Source: an uncultured SAR116 cluster alpha proteobacterium (GTDB taxonomy: Bacteria; Pseudomonadota; Alphaproteobacteria; Puniceispirillales; Marisalimonadaceae). From it: a stretch of 64,000 nt of DNA. Location of the stretch: assembly GCA_902615995.1 (NCBI GenBank), contig CACMRF010000001.1, forward strand, positions 1 through 64,000, read 5' to 3'. Under the pieces are notes generated by a model. That model had not been told where the DNA came from. It searched no databases and was given only the letters and a program-made list of their open reading frames with translations. Shown here in pieces: positions 1 through 10,278 of the stretch; the first letter of the stretch is position 1, and every line of letters begins with the position of its first letter. The translations under genes were made by a program, and so were the position numbers.

Positions 1-1185
1 GATATGCTTAACTTTTTGTCCTTTACAAAAGAAGAAATCGATGCTGCTAATATTCATGTTTGCGGATCTATGACACTAGAAGGAGCGCCTCATCTAAAAG
101 AAGATCACCTTAACGTTTTTGACTGTGCAAATGTATGTGGAAGAATTGGCAAAAGATTTTTATCAGTTGATAGCCATATAAAGATGATGGCAGCAGCACA
201 ACCTTTTATTTCAGGTGCTATTTCTAAAACAATTAACATGCCGAATAACTCATCAATAGAAGATTGCAGTGATGCTTACATGTTATCTTGGAAGTTATGC
301 CTAAAAGCTAATGCTCTTTACAGAGATGGTTCAAAATTAAGTCAACCTCTTAACTCAAGTTTGATTGAAGATGAAGATATTAATGATGAAGAAGTAGTTA
401 CTGAAAAGACAACAAAAGTTGTTGAAAAAATAGTTGAAAGAGTGTTAAGAGCAGAAAGAGAAAAATTGCCACATAGAAGGAAAGGATATACTCAAAAAGC
501 AATAGTAGGAGGTCATAAGGTCTATCTCAGAACTGGTGAATATGAAGATGGTAAGTTAGGTGAAATTTTCATTGATATGCATAAAGAAGGTGCTGCTTTT
601 AGATCTTTAATGAATAACTTCGCAATTGCCGTTTCAATTGGATTGCAATATGGAGTCCCTTTAGAAGAATTTGTTGAGGCGTTTACATTTACTAGATTTG
701 AACCGCAAGGTATAGTTACTGGAAATGATACTATCAAAATGTCTACATCTATTTTGGATTATATTTTTAGAGAATTAGCAATTTCTTATCTTGATAGAAA
801 TGACCTGGGGCATGTTGATGTTAATAATATTGATACAAGTCCAACAGGTGTTGGTGTAAGAGGAGATGAAACAACTCATAAAGTTGCGTCAAGAGGGTTT
901 GTGAGAAGAGAACTTAAAGTTGTATCTGGAGGGGGGGCTGATAATGTATCAGTTTTTCAAACTAAAGACTATCTAGATACATACGAAAACAAGATAACAG
1001 ATATGAATGAAGATGAAACTAGCGAAGTGCTAGTAAAGCAAAACTTAGCTATATCTAAAGAAATTGAAGCTAAAATCAAAGGTTTTGAAGGTGAGGCTTG
1101 TGGAGAATGTGGTAATTTTACATTAGTCAGGAATGGGACATGTATGAAATGCAATACATGTGGTGCTACCTCTGGATGTTCTTAA
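1..1185 (+). CDS. nrdJ: Vitamin B12-dependent (class II) ribonucleotide reductase, C-terminal part; 5' end outside window
   Basis: Translation contains [46 protein letters not shown] and a C-terminal Cys-rich tail [28 protein letters not shown] typical of NrdJ; frame is open to the window edge. Confidence 0.93.
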   Translation, partial: DMLNFLSFTKEEIDAANIHVCGSMTLEGAPHLKEDHLNVFDCANVCGRIGKRFLSVDSHIKMMAAAQPFISGAISKTINMPNNSSIEDCSDAYMLSWKLCLKANALYRDGSKLSQPLNSSLIEDEDINDEEVVTEKTTKVVEKIVERVLRAEREKLPHRRKGYTQKAIVGGHKVYLRTGEYEDGKLGEIFIDMHKEGAAFRSLMNNFAIAVSIGLQYGVPLEEFVEAFTFTRFEPQGIVTGNDTIKMSTSILDYIFRELAISYLDRNDLGHVDVNNIDTSPTGVGVRGDETTHKVASRGFVRRELKVVSGGGADNVSVFQTKDYLDTYENKITDMNEDETSEVLVKQNLAISKEIEAKIKGFEGEACGECGNFTLVRNGTCMKCNTCGATSGCS

Positions 1186-1205
1186 TTAGTGAAAGTATAT
1201 AATTT

Positions 1206-1667
1206 ATGTATATTGAAGAAAATTTAAAAAACCATCAGATAGAATTAGAAGATGCTTCAACGCCAGCTGGGAACTATGTACCTTACATAATTACTAGCAA
1301 ACTTGTTTTTATATCTGGTCAATTACCATTTAAACAAGGAAAGATACCTATAACAGGTATTGTTGGTGAAACAGTTAGTTCAGAAGATGCGATTGAGATG
1401 GCAAAATTATGCGCTCTAGCACTAATCAGCCAATTAAAATTAGCTTGTAATGGAGACCTTAATAAAGTTTCAAGAGTAGTAAAATTAGGTGGATTTGTCG
1501 CCTCAGCCTCATCTTTTACATCACAACCTACAGTAATTAATGGTGCCTCAGATATTATGGTTAAAGTATTTGGAGAACAAGGAAAGCATTCTCGATTTGC
1601 AGTAGGCGTCTCCAGTCTTCCACTAAATGCCCCGGTTGAAATTGAAGGAATTTTTGAGCTTAAATAA
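1206..1667 (+). CDS. RidA family (YjgF/YER057c/UK114) protein
   Basis: LVFISGQLPFKQGKI...GVSSLPLNAPVEIEGIFEL pattern of RidA-like proteins. Confidence 0.88.
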   Translation: MYIEENLKNHQIELEDASTPAGNYVPYIITSKLVFISGQLPFKQGKIPITGIVGETVSSEDAIEMAKLCALALISQLKLACNGDLNKVSRVVKLGGFVASASSFTSQPTVINGASDIMVKVFGEQGKHSRFAVGVSSLPLNAPVEIEGIFELK

Positions 1668-1673
1668 AATAAA

Positions 1674-2813
1674 ATGAATTTGGATATAATTTCAAATATA
1701 TCTAAGATTAGTTCAGAAGCTTGGAATAACTTGAATATCAATGATCATCCATTTACAAGTTATGATTTCTTATATGCTTTAGAAGAATCTAAGTCTGTTT
1801 GTGCAGAGACAGGTTGGCTTCCTCAACATATAATTGTAAAAGATATTGATAAAAAAATTATAGGAATTTTACCTAATTACCTTAAAAGCCATTCTTATGG
1901 AGAATATGTATTTGATCACAGCTGGGCAAACGCCTATCAAAAAGCAGGAGGTTCATACTACCCTAAATTAATTTCAGCTATACCTTTTACACCTGTAAAA
2001 GGACCACGTTTTTTATATAAAGAAAGTAAAAAAGAAATCATTATTAAAAGTATTAGCCAATTTATGATGGATCTTGCGAATACAAATAATTTAAGTTCTG
2101 CTCATATAAATTTTTTAGATGAAAACACTGATCACATTTTAGAAAAAAAAGGATGGTTAAAAAGAGTTGGTTTACAATTTCATTGGAGAAACAATGGTTA
2201 TTCTAGTTTTGAAGATTTTTTAGAAGAGCTAAAAAGTTCGAAAAGAAAAATGATTAAAAAGGAAAGAGATTATATTAAAAAAACAGGTATTGTTATAAAT
2301 AGGATTAGTGGTAATGATTTAAATTCGATAATTTGGGATCAATTTTATAAATTTTATTTAGATACAATAGATAAAAAATGGGGAAGTGCTTATTTGACAA
2401 GAGATTTTTTCTCATCTATATCAGAAAAGTTAAATAAAAAAATTGTTCTCATTATAGCAGAAAAAGATGATCAAATAGTTGCTGGTGCTCTAAATTTCAT
2501 GGATAAAAATTGTTTATATGGTAGAAATTGGGGATCTAAAATTGATGTCCCTTTTCTTCATTTTGAGATGTGTTATTATCAGGCTATAGATTATGCAATT
2601 GATCAAAAATTAAAGATTGTTGAAGCTGGTGCTCAAGGGCATCATAAAATTAAAAGAGGATATTTAGCTAAACCAACTTTTAGTTATCATTATCTTCCAA
2701 ACTCTTCATTTAGAAATGCTGTTTCATCTTTTATAAATGATGAAAAAAGACATATTCAAGAAAACATTGATTATGTTAATAATCATGATAATCCTTTTAA
2801 ATTAAAAAATTAA
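1674..2813 (+). CDS. GNAT family N-acetyltransferase, COG3146/peptidogalycan-biosynthesis-like
   Basis: Family-like motifs FTPVKGPRFL, RKMIKKERDYIKKTGI, FEMCYYQAIDYAI, VEAGAQGHHKIKRGYLAKPTFSYHYL. Confidence 0.85.
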   Translation: MNLDIISNISKISSEAWNNLNINDHPFTSYDFLYALEESKSVCAETGWLPQHIIVKDIDKKIIGILPNYLKSHSYGEYVFDHSWANAYQKAGGSYYPKLISAIPFTPVKGPRFLYKESKKEIIIKSISQFMMDLANTNNLSSAHINFLDENTDHILEKKGWLKRVGLQFHWRNNGYSSFEDFLEELKSSKRKMIKKERDYIKKTGIVINRISGNDLNSIIWDQFYKFYLDTIDKKWGSAYLTRDFFSSISEKLNKKIVLIIAEKDDQIVAGALNFMDKNCLYGRNWGSKIDVPFLHFEMCYYQAIDYAIDQKLKIVEAGAQGHHKIKRGYLAKPTFSYHYLPNSSFRNAVSSFINDEKRHIQENIDYVNNHDNPFKLKN

Positions 2814-5098
2814 ATCTTAATTTTTGTATTTCTATTATCTGATGTTTTAGTAGAAGACTCAGATTTAATAATTAATTCATCTTTTTTGTTATCTACAAAA
2901 ACGTTACCCCCTTTTACTAACTTTCCAAACAAAAGTTCTTCAGCTAATGGTTTTTTAATTTTTTCTTGAATTAATCTATTTAAAGGTCTTGCTCCAAAAA
3001 TCTTATCATATCCTTTTTTAGCTAACCAATGTCTTGCTTCATCAGAAAGCATTATAGAAACCCCTTTATCGGATAATTGTGCCTCTAATTGCATTATAAA
3101 TTTATCTACTACCATTTTAATTACTTCTATATCTAAATAGTCAAATGGTATAACAGCATCTAACCTATTACGAAACTCTGGAGTAAATAATTTTTCAATT
3201 GCTTGTGTATCAGCATCATTTTTTGTGTCATTTAAAAATCCAATGGATGATCTTGATAACTCTGAAGCCCCTGCATTAGTAGTCATAATTAAAATAACAT
3301 TTCTAAAATCTACTGACTTACCATTATTATCAGTTAATTTACCGTGATCCATCACTTGAAGTAATAAGTTAAACAAATCAGGATGTGCTTTTTCAATTTC
3401 ATCTAAAAGTAATACTGAATGGGGATTTTGATCAATTGCATCAGTTAATAATCCTCCTTGATCAAAACCAACATAACCCGGAGGTGCACCTATCAACCTG
3501 GAAACGGTATGTCTTTCCATATATTCTGACATATCAAATCTAGTGAGTTTAATACCATATGACTCAGACAACTGTCTTGCCACTTCAGTTTTCCCAACTC
3601 CAGTAGGGCCAGAGAATAAATAACAACCTATTGGTTTTTCTCCTTCTCTGAGACCTGCCCTTGACAATTTTACACTTGAAACCAAGGCAGATATAGCTTT
3701 ATCTTGGCCATAAACCATTCTTCTCAGATCACTCTCTAGATTTAAAAGTGCCTTTTTATCATCTTTAGAAACATGTTTTGGAGGTATTCTAGCAATTAAA
3801 GCAACTGTTTCTTCTATTTCTTGTTTATCAATTGTTTTCTTTCTTTTGTTTTGAGGCAGAAGCATCTGTGCAGCTGCTGTTTCGTCAATTACATCAATAG
3901 CCTTATCAGGAAGTTTTCTTTCATTTATATATCTAAAAGATAATTCAACTGCAGTTTTAATTGCGTCATTGGTAAACTTAATTTTATGGTGATCTTCGTA
4001 TCTTGATTTAAGTCCCATTAAAATTTTGATTGCATCATCAACATTAGGTTCTTTTACATCTATTTTTTGGAATCTTCTTACTAAAGCTCTGTCTTTATCA
4101 AAATAACCTCTATATTCTTTATATGTAGTTGAACCAATGCATCTAAGTGTCCCTGTTTGAAGAACAGGCTTTAGTAAATTTGAGGCATCCATTGCACCAC
4201 CACTCGTAGCGCCAGCACCAATTATTGTATGAATTTCATCAATAAATAATATTGCATTTTCATTCTTTTCAATTTCTTTAATAACTGCTTTTAAACGTTC
4301 TTCAAAATCCCCTCTATATCTTGTACCTGCTAAAAGTGCCCCCATGTCAAGAGCATAAATTTCAGATTTCAATAACACTTCTGGAACCTCGCCTTTAACA
4401 ATTTTATCTGCAAGTCCTTCTGCTATAGCTGTTTTTCCTACACCAGGATCCCCAACCAATAAGGGATTATTCTTTGTTCTTCTACATAAAACTTGTATGG
4501 TTCTATTAAGTTCTTTCTCTCTTCCAATGACTGGATCAATTTTTCCAGATGCAGATTTTTCATTCAGATCAATAGCATATTTTTTTAATGCACTTTCTTT
4601 TTTTGAATTTATTTGAGTCTCTACATCCGTATCTTCATCAGTTTTAGATTGAGAATAGTTTGGATCTTTTGCAAGACCATGACTAATGAAACTAACAGCA
4701 TCTAGTCTTTTCATATTCTGCTTTTGAAGTAAATATACTGCATAACAATCTCTTTCAGAGAACATAGCAACTAAAACATTTGCTCCATTTGCTTCGTTTT
4801 TTCCTGATGATTGAGTATGTATGACAGCTCTTTGAACAACACGTTGAAACCCTGATGTTGGCTGAGTATCTATATCTTCATTTGAACTAACAATTGATTT
4901 TAAATCTTTATCTAAATAACCATTAAGATCATCTTCTAGAAGTTTTATATCTACACCACAAGCTTTAAATACTTCTATTGCATCTTTATCTTCTAATAAT
5001 GAAAACAATAAATGCTCTAAAGTCGCAAACTCATGCTTTTTGGAGGATGCTAAATTCATTGCACGTCTTAAAGTTTCCTCTAATGATCTTGATAACAT
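2810..5098 (-). CDS. clpA: ATP-dependent Clp protease ATP-binding subunit ClpA
   Basis: Two AAA+ domains (GDPGVGKTAIAEGLA; GPTGVGKTEVARQLSE), Clp-N repeat, adjacent to clpS. Confidence 0.97.
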   Translation of the reverse strand: MLSRSLEETLRRAMNLASSKKHEFATLEHLLFSLLEDKDAIEVFKACGVDIKLLEDDLNGYLDKDLKSIVSSNEDIDTQPTSGFQRVVQRAVIHTQSSGKNEANGANVLVAMFSERDCYAVYLLQKQNMKRLDAVSFISHGLAKDPNYSQSKTDEDTDVETQINSKKESALKKYAIDLNEKSASGKIDPVIGREKELNRTIQVLCRRTKNNPLLVGDPGVGKTAIAEGLADKIVKGEVPEVLLKSEIYALDMGALLAGTRYRGDFEERLKAVIKEIEKNENAILFIDEIHTIIGAGATSGGAMDASNLLKPVLQTGTLRCIGSTTYKEYRGYFDKDRALVRRFQKIDVKEPNVDDAIKILMGLKSRYEDHHKIKFTNDAIKTAVELSFRYINERKLPDKAIDVIDETAAAQMLLPQNKRKKTIDKQEIEETVALIARIPPKHVSKDDKKALLNLESDLRRMVYGQDKAISALVSSVKLSRAGLREGEKPIGCYLFSGPTGVGKTEVARQLSESYGIKLTRFDMSEYMERHTVSRLIGAPPGYVGFDQGGLLTDAIDQNPHSVLLLDEIEKAHPDLFNLLLQVMDHGKLTDNNGKSVDFRNVILIMTTNAGASELSRSSIGFLNDTKNDADTQAIEKLFTPEFRNRLDAVIPFDYLDIEVIKMVVDKFIMQLEAQLSDKGVSIMLSDEARHWLAKKGYDKIFGARPLNRLIQEKIKKPLAEELLFGKLVKGGNVFVDNKKDELIIKSESSTKTSDNRNTKIKI

Positions 5099-5101
5099 TA
5101 T

Positions 5102-5449
5102 TTATTCCTTTTCTAATTGCATTTGAAGTGGATGTTCATATTTACGGGCATAATTTGTAACTTGTACTGCTTTAGTTTCTGCTATTTCATATGTGTAAAC
5201 ACCACAAACACCAATACCTTTTTGATGAACATGAAGCATAATTTGTGTAGCCTCATCTTGTCTTTTTCCAAAAAATTTTTCTAAAACCTCAATAACAAAT
5301 TCCATTGGAGTGTAATCATCATTTAACATCAAAACTTTATATAAAGATGGTTTTTTAGTTTTAGGTTTTACCTTTGTTAGTACACTTCCATCAGTTTGAT
5401 TATTATTATCTTCTGATTCAGATCGGATATTGAGATATTTTCTTTTCAT
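5102..5449 (-). CDS. clpS: ATP-dependent Clp protease adaptor ClpS
   Basis: [24 protein letters not shown]...[23 protein letters not shown]. Confidence 0.97.
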   Translation of the reverse strand: MKRKYLNIRSESEDNNNQTDGSVLTKVKPKTKKPSLYKVLMLNDDYTPMEFVIEVLEKFFGKRQDEATQIMLHVHQKGIGVCGVYTYEIAETKAVQVTNYARKYEHPLQMQLEKE

Positions 5450-5597
5450 ATATTTAATTTAATAATTAAAGACTTTGGTATCAATACTTTTAGAAAATAT
5501 TTTATAAATTAAGTCTTTTTAAACATCTAAATATTGTATATACATATACATATATATCAACATAATGTATTATAATTTATTATACTCAAAATTTTAA

Positions 5598-6800
5598 ATG
5601 AATATTATTATCCTATTTAAAGCGTCATACATAAAAATTTTGATGTTATTCCTTTTTTTTCTAAGTTCATTTTATTTTAATAAACCTTCTTACGGAAAGT
5701 ACGCATCAATTATTATTAATGAAAAATCAGGAAAGGTTTATCATTCAATTAATGCTGATACAAGGAATTACCCTGCTTCACTTACTAAAATAATGACAAT
5801 TTACATGATTTTTGAAAAATTAAAAAACAAAAAAATTAAAATGAATACTAAACTTAAGGTATCTAAACGAGCTTCAAGGCAACCCCCATCAAAACTAGGA
5901 TTATACCCAGGTCAAAAAATCACTGTTAAACAAGCAATTCTTGCACTCGTTACCAAATCAGCAAATGATGTTGCTACTGTTGTTGCTGAAAATTTTGAAA
6001 AAACTGAAAGAAGATTTGCATACAAAATGACCAGAAAAGCTAAAAGTATTGGTCTTAATCGTACTATTTTTAAAAATGCATCCGGACTTCCAAACAAAGG
6101 TCAACTTTCTACAGCAAGAGACATGGCAAAACTAGCAGTAGCTATTAGAAAAAACTTTCCTGAATTTTTTTATTTTTTTAATAAAAAATCATTTGTGTTT
6201 AATGGTATTGAGTATCGTAATCATAATAATTTACTTGGCTCTTATTTTGGTGCAGATGGTATTAAAACAGGCTATACCAAAGCATCAGGATTTAATTTAG
6301 TTGCTTCTGTTGAAAGAAATGGCCAAAGAATAATCGGAGTCGTTTTTGGTGGGAAAACTGCAAGAACTAGAGACAAGCATATGGTTAAGTTATTAAATAA
6401 ATTTATAAAAACCCCTGTTGTACGAACTGCTAAGCTCTCTGAAATACCTTCCCAAAGACCAGATTTTATTTCATATCCTGTTGTAAAAAAACCAAAAAAC
6501 TTCTCTGTTTATACCGTTAGTGAATCAGAAGACTGGTTTATACAAATAGGAGCTTTTAGAAACAAACTTAATGCACATATTGCTGCAAAAAAAGCTCGCA
6601 ATGCAGCCCCTGAACAACTTGGTAATTTACCTGCTTCTTTACAAAAAATTAATGAACCTCTAGAAAACTTAAAAGTAAAGAGATCTCTCTGGAGAGTTAG
6701 GTTTATTGAATTAGCTGAAAATCAAGCAAGATCTGTTTGTGCTGAACTATGGTCATCAGGACTTAGTTGTATCCCTTTACCTCAAAAAAGCCTAAATTAA
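5598..6800 (+). CDS. D-alanyl-D-alanine carboxypeptidase (S11) with C-terminal SPOR domain
   Basis: SLTKIMT (SxxK), KSANDVA (SxN), DGIKTGYT (KTG); C-terminal DWFIQIGAFRNKLNAHIAAKKA resembles SPOR. Confidence 0.92.
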   Translation: MNIIILFKASYIKILMLFLFFLSSFYFNKPSYGKYASIIINEKSGKVYHSINADTRNYPASLTKIMTIYMIFEKLKNKKIKMNTKLKVSKRASRQPPSKLGLYPGQKITVKQAILALVTKSANDVATVVAENFEKTERRFAYKMTRKAKSIGLNRTIFKNASGLPNKGQLSTARDMAKLAVAIRKNFPEFFYFFNKKSFVFNGIEYRNHNNLLGSYFGADGIKTGYTKASGFNLVASVERNGQRIIGVVFGGKTARTRDKHMVKLLNKFIKTPVVRTAKLSEIPSQRPDFISYPVVKKPKNFSVYTVSESEDWFIQIGAFRNKLNAHIAAKKARNAAPEQLGNLPASLQKINEPLENLKVKRSLWRVRFIELAENQARSVCAELWSSGLSCIPLPQKSLN

Positions 6801-6804
6801 TATT

Positions 6805-8133
6805 TTATTTAACAATCAAAAGTTCATTCCAATTAGTCGTGTATGATTTGGATTTGAAATGAGATTTCATATTCCATTTACTTTTGTTCTTTTTTGATTT
6901 TAATAATCCTTGAGATCCATAAAATAAAGTTTTTGAACCCATTTTATTATTAATATAATCTAGCATTATCATTCGTTTGTTTGATGATATATCATCTTTT
7001 TTATTTTTATTAAATAAACTACCCTGAATAATATAATCTTCTGATTTATAAAAAGAGCTAGTTTCATTTAAATTGATTTCTACACTTTTAATGTTTAAGT
7101 CAAGTAGCGTAACTCCGATTTTTTTATAACTAAACCCCAACCGATAAATTTTTTCTAATATTCTAAATCCACCTTGGATCAAATCAGGTGTGTTATTTAT
7201 GGGCTCATCAAAATTTATTACTCCAGAGTTACTGTATTGTGATTCACTTTTTTTAAACTTGTTTGTATTAATAAAAACACATAAAGAGCTACACAAACCT
7301 CTTTGTAATCGAAGTTTTTCAGCTGCTCTAAAGATATGGTTTGATAATGCTTCTTTTAAACTTTGTAAATCAGTTACCATTTCTCCAAATGAACGCGAAA
7401 CCGTGATAGATTTTTTAGAATGAACTTGTTCTAAATCTAAAGCTGAAATACCTCTTAATTCATACACTATTCTTTTCCCAACAACAGAAATATGTTGTTT
7501 TATGTGATTGGGATTAGCTCTCTGTAATTGCAAGGCATTATTTATACCAATTTTTTTCAATCTATTTGCCCAACCTTTTGATATTCCCCAGATTGTTTCA
7601 AGTTCTAAATCATTTAATACTTGAGTAATTTGGTTTGCATCTTGAAGGTTATAAACTCCTTTATTTACATATTTTTTTGCTATTCTGTTAGCTAATTTTG
7701 CTAACGTTTTAGTTGGCCCTATTCCTACAGAAACGGGTATACCTGTCCATTGATATATTTTTTTTTTCATAAAAATCATTTTTTTATAAATATTACTTTT
7801 ATTAAATCCATCTAAACCTAAAAAAGCTTCATCTATAGAGTAGACTTCAACGTCTGGTGTGAAGTGATAAAAAGAGTTCATTACTCTAGAAGACATATCT
7901 CCATACAAAGTGTAATTAGATGAATAAACTATTACCCTATTTTTTTTGATTAAATCTTTCCATAAATGCAGTGGTGCACCCATAGGAATACCCAAAGCTT
8001 TAGCTTCATTTGATCTAGCTATGATACATCCATCATTATTTGATAAAACAACAACAGGTTTATCATTAATAAGTGGATTAAAAACCCTTTCACAGGATAC
8101 ATAGAAATTATTACAATCAACTAATGCGTACAA
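6805..8133 (-). CDS. umuC: Y-family DNA polymerase, UmuC-type
   Basis: MYALVDCNNFYVSCERVF..., SIDEAFLGL, paired with umuD; C-terminal QGSLF resembles a beta-clamp motif. Confidence 0.95.
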   Translation of the reverse strand: MYALVDCNNFYVSCERVFNPLINDKPVVVLSNNDGCIIARSNEAKALGIPMGAPLHLWKDLIKKNRVIVYSSNYTLYGDMSSRVMNSFYHFTPDVEVYSIDEAFLGLDGFNKSNIYKKMIFMKKKIYQWTGIPVSVGIGPTKTLAKLANRIAKKYVNKGVYNLQDANQITQVLNDLELETIWGISKGWANRLKKIGINNALQLQRANPNHIKQHISVVGKRIVYELRGISALDLEQVHSKKSITVSRSFGEMVTDLQSLKEALSNHIFRAAEKLRLQRGLCSSLCVFINTNKFKKSESQYSNSGVINFDEPINNTPDLIQGGFRILEKIYRLGFSYKKIGVTLLDLNIKSVEINLNETSSFYKSEDYIIQGSLFNKNKKDDISSNKRMIMLDYINNKMGSKTLFYGSQGLLKSKKNKSKWNMKSHFKSKSYTTNWNELLIVK

Positions 8134-8148
8134 TTTTGTTTACCTTTT

Positions 8149-8658
8149 TTAGTAAACAGAATGAATAGCTGTAACAACTACTCCCCAAATTTCAATGTTC
8201 ATATCTTCTTTTATCTCAATTGGTTTATATAAAGTATTCTCTGGCATTAAAATTAATTTTCCAGATTCCTTATATAGCCTTTTAACAGTCATGTGACCAT
8301 CAACTACAGCAATAACTATTTTGCCATGTGAAGGTTTTAAACTTCTATCTACTATCAATATATCATTATCATTAATTCCAGCGCCGATCATAGAATCTCC
8401 AGTGACACGAACAAAAAAAGTTGCAGCTGGATGTTTAACTAAATGGCTATTTAAATCTAAATTTCTCTCTAAATGATCATCTGCAGGTGAAGGAAACCCA
8501 GCAGATATTTTACAACTATACAAGGGCAATTCTGAATCTGAATGAACTGCTTTATCTTTCAAGAAATTAGGTAAATCAAATATTTTAACACTATCTTGAG
8601 GTGAATAATGTCCATTTAAAATTAATATCTCTTTTGTTTTTTCTATACTTTCAATCAT
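8149..8658 (-). CDS. umuD: UmuD-like S24 autopeptidase (translesion polymerase V subunit)
   Basis: SAGFPSPADDHLERNLDLN cleavage-site region, GDSM catalytic Ser, MTVKRL catalytic Lys; upstream of umuC. Confidence 0.94.
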   Translation of the reverse strand: MIESIEKTKEILILNGHYSPQDSVKIFDLPNFLKDKAVHSDSELPLYSCKISAGFPSPADDHLERNLDLNSHLVKHPAATFFVRVTGDSMIGAGINDNDILIVDRSLKPSHGKIVIAVVDGHMTVKRLYKESGKLILMPENTLYKPIEIKEDMNIEIWGVVVTAIHSVY

Positions 8659-8671
8659 TTAATTCCTCTTT

Positions 8672-8686
8672 GTTCATGTTTTGTTC
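8672..8686 (-). promoter_or_regulatory. Putative LexA (SOS) operator GTTC-N7-GTTC upstream of umuDC
   Basis: Plus-strand sequence gttcatgttttgttc (GTTC atgtttt GTTC), 14 nt upstream of the umuD ATG; matches the known alphaproteobacterial LexA consensus. Confidence 0.8.
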
Positions 8687-8744
8687 TATTTATACATAAA
8701 AAAAAAGTGATTGAAAAGTATTTTCAACAGTAATTAAAAAAATA

Positions 8745-9011
8745 TTAAGATTTTTTATATTTATCTATTAATGACTCTAGATCATGGTCAACATTTTCGT
8801 CATAACCATGTTTTGATGAAAAAAATGCCAAGGCCATTAAACCAGAGCCAATAATAAAAGACATAACAATGCAAATTACAATAGCAAAAAATCCATGATT
8901 ACTAATACTTATAAAAGCCCAATTAAACCATAGTTTAACAGCAAAATATAATACAAGAAGTAATACTGCTAAAAAAAGAGATATAATTATCTTATTTTTG
9001 CTAGAAAACAT
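8745..9011 (-). CDS. Hypothetical small membrane protein
   Basis: 88-aa ORF with two hydrophobic segments and a charged C-terminus; fills the gap between genes. Confidence 0.6.
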   Translation of the reverse strand: MFSSKNKIIISLFLAVLLLVLYFAVKLWFNWAFISISNHGFFAIVICIVMSFIIGSGLMALAFFSSKHGYDENVDHDLESLIDKYKKS

Positions 9012-9020
9012 AAGTATAAA

Positions 9021-10208
9021 TCAACTTTCTACTGACAACTGATTTTCAACAAGATTATACCAGTAAGAGATACCTAATGGAATAATTTCATCGTTAAAAT
9101 CATATTTTGAATTATGTAACATACAACCACTTTTTCCTTCACCTGCTCCTAACCATATATAAGCTCCTGGTTTTTTTTCAAGCATATAAGCAAAATCTTC
9201 AGCACCCATAGATGGTGCAAGATTATCTTTAACATCTTTCGTTTTTACTACTTTTTTTGCAACTTCAATAGCAATGTCACTTTCCATCGAAGTATTAATA
9301 GTAACAGGATAACCCTCATTAATTTCAACCTTTGCAGTACAACCGTAAGCATTTGCAGTCGAATTACAAATATCAATAAATTGTTCTTTAACTAAGGATC
9401 TTGTTTTAGGATTTAATGTTCTTATCGTTCCAATAAAATTAGCATCTTGTGGAATAATATTAAAAGCTGTACCAGATTCTATTTTAGTAACGGAAACAAC
9501 AACTGGATCAAGAGGATTTTGTTTTCTAGAAACTATCTGTTGCAAAGATTGTATCACGCCAGAAGAAGCAATTATTGGATCAGATGCATGATGTGGAGAA
9601 GCAGCATGACCTCCAACACCATGAATTAATACTCTGAATTGATCAAATGATGCCATTACGGGCCCTTTGTGAACAGCTATTTCTCCAACATCTAAACCTG
9701 GCCAGTTATGCAATCCCCATACACTTTCCATTGGAAAATTATCAAAAAGACCATCATTAATCATTTTTAAACCACCACCACCCCCTTCTTCAGCTGGTTG
9801 AAAAACAAAATATACTGTGCCACTGAATTTTTTTTCTTTTGAAAGAATTTTTGCTGCGCCTAGAAGCATAGCGACATGTCCGTCATGACCACAAGCATGC
9901 ATTTTTCCTAAAAACTTTGACTTATAGTCAAAATCATTTTCTTCTTCAATAGGAAGTGCATCCATGTCAGCTCTTAACCCTATTGAACGATTACTTTTAT
10001 GTTCTTGAGAGTTAGAACCTTTCAAAACACCTATAACGCCTGTTTTTCCGATCTTATTATGAACTTCTATCCCAAATGATTTTAGCTTTTCAGTAATATA
10101 ATCTGCAGTCCAATTTTCTTCATAACAAAGTTCTGGATTAGCGTGAAGTTCATGTCTCCAAGTGGTGACCTCTTCATGAATCTTTTTAATGTTTTCTGAA
10201 ATATTCAT
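9021..10208 (-). CDS. M20 family amidohydrolase (hippurate hydrolase/N-acyl amino acid amidohydrolase type)
   Basis: GLRADMDALPIEEEN, GKMHACGHDGHVAMLLGAA, FQPAEEGGGGG, MGAEDFAYMLEKKPGAY. Confidence 0.93.
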   Translation of the reverse strand: MNISENIKKIHEEVTTWRHELHANPELCYEENWTADYITEKLKSFGIEVHNKIGKTGVIGVLKGSNSQEHKSNRSIGLRADMDALPIEEENDFDYKSKFLGKMHACGHDGHVAMLLGAAKILSKEKKFSGTVYFVFQPAEEGGGGGLKMINDGLFDNFPMESVWGLHNWPGLDVGEIAVHKGPVMASFDQFRVLIHGVGGHAASPHHASDPIIASSGVIQSLQQIVSRKQNPLDPVVVSVTKIESGTAFNIIPQDANFIGTIRTLNPKTRSLVKEQFIDICNSTANAYGCTAKVEINEGYPVTINTSMESDIAIEVAKKVVKTKDVKDNLAPSMGAEDFAYMLEKKPGAYIWLGAGEGKSGCMLHNSKYDFNDEIIPLGISYWYNLVENQLSVES

Positions 10209-10278
10209 TGTTTAATATTGTGTTTGAGTATAATGATTATAAGCTAAAAAACAAATGTTTCTGTAGATATATATTTAA

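Noticed and set aside
931-937. G7 run in AT-rich nrdJ, possible frameshift site
   Set aside because: The reading frame continues correctly to the conserved Cys-rich C-terminus, and a Gly-rich linker explains it.
1319-1741. 140-aa minus-strand ORF opposite ridA
   Set aside because: Antisense shadow of a clearly conserved gene; no recognisable domain.
5462-5520. Possible inverted repeat (taaagactt ... aagtcttt) between clpS and the carboxypeptidase gene
   Set aside because: Short arms with a loop of about 40 nt in AT-rich sequence; not convincing as terminator or operator.
5536-5560. tatatacatatacatatatat simple repeat
   Set aside because: Short AT-rich tract in an AT-rich intergenic region; more likely promoter-proximal low complexity than a specific element.
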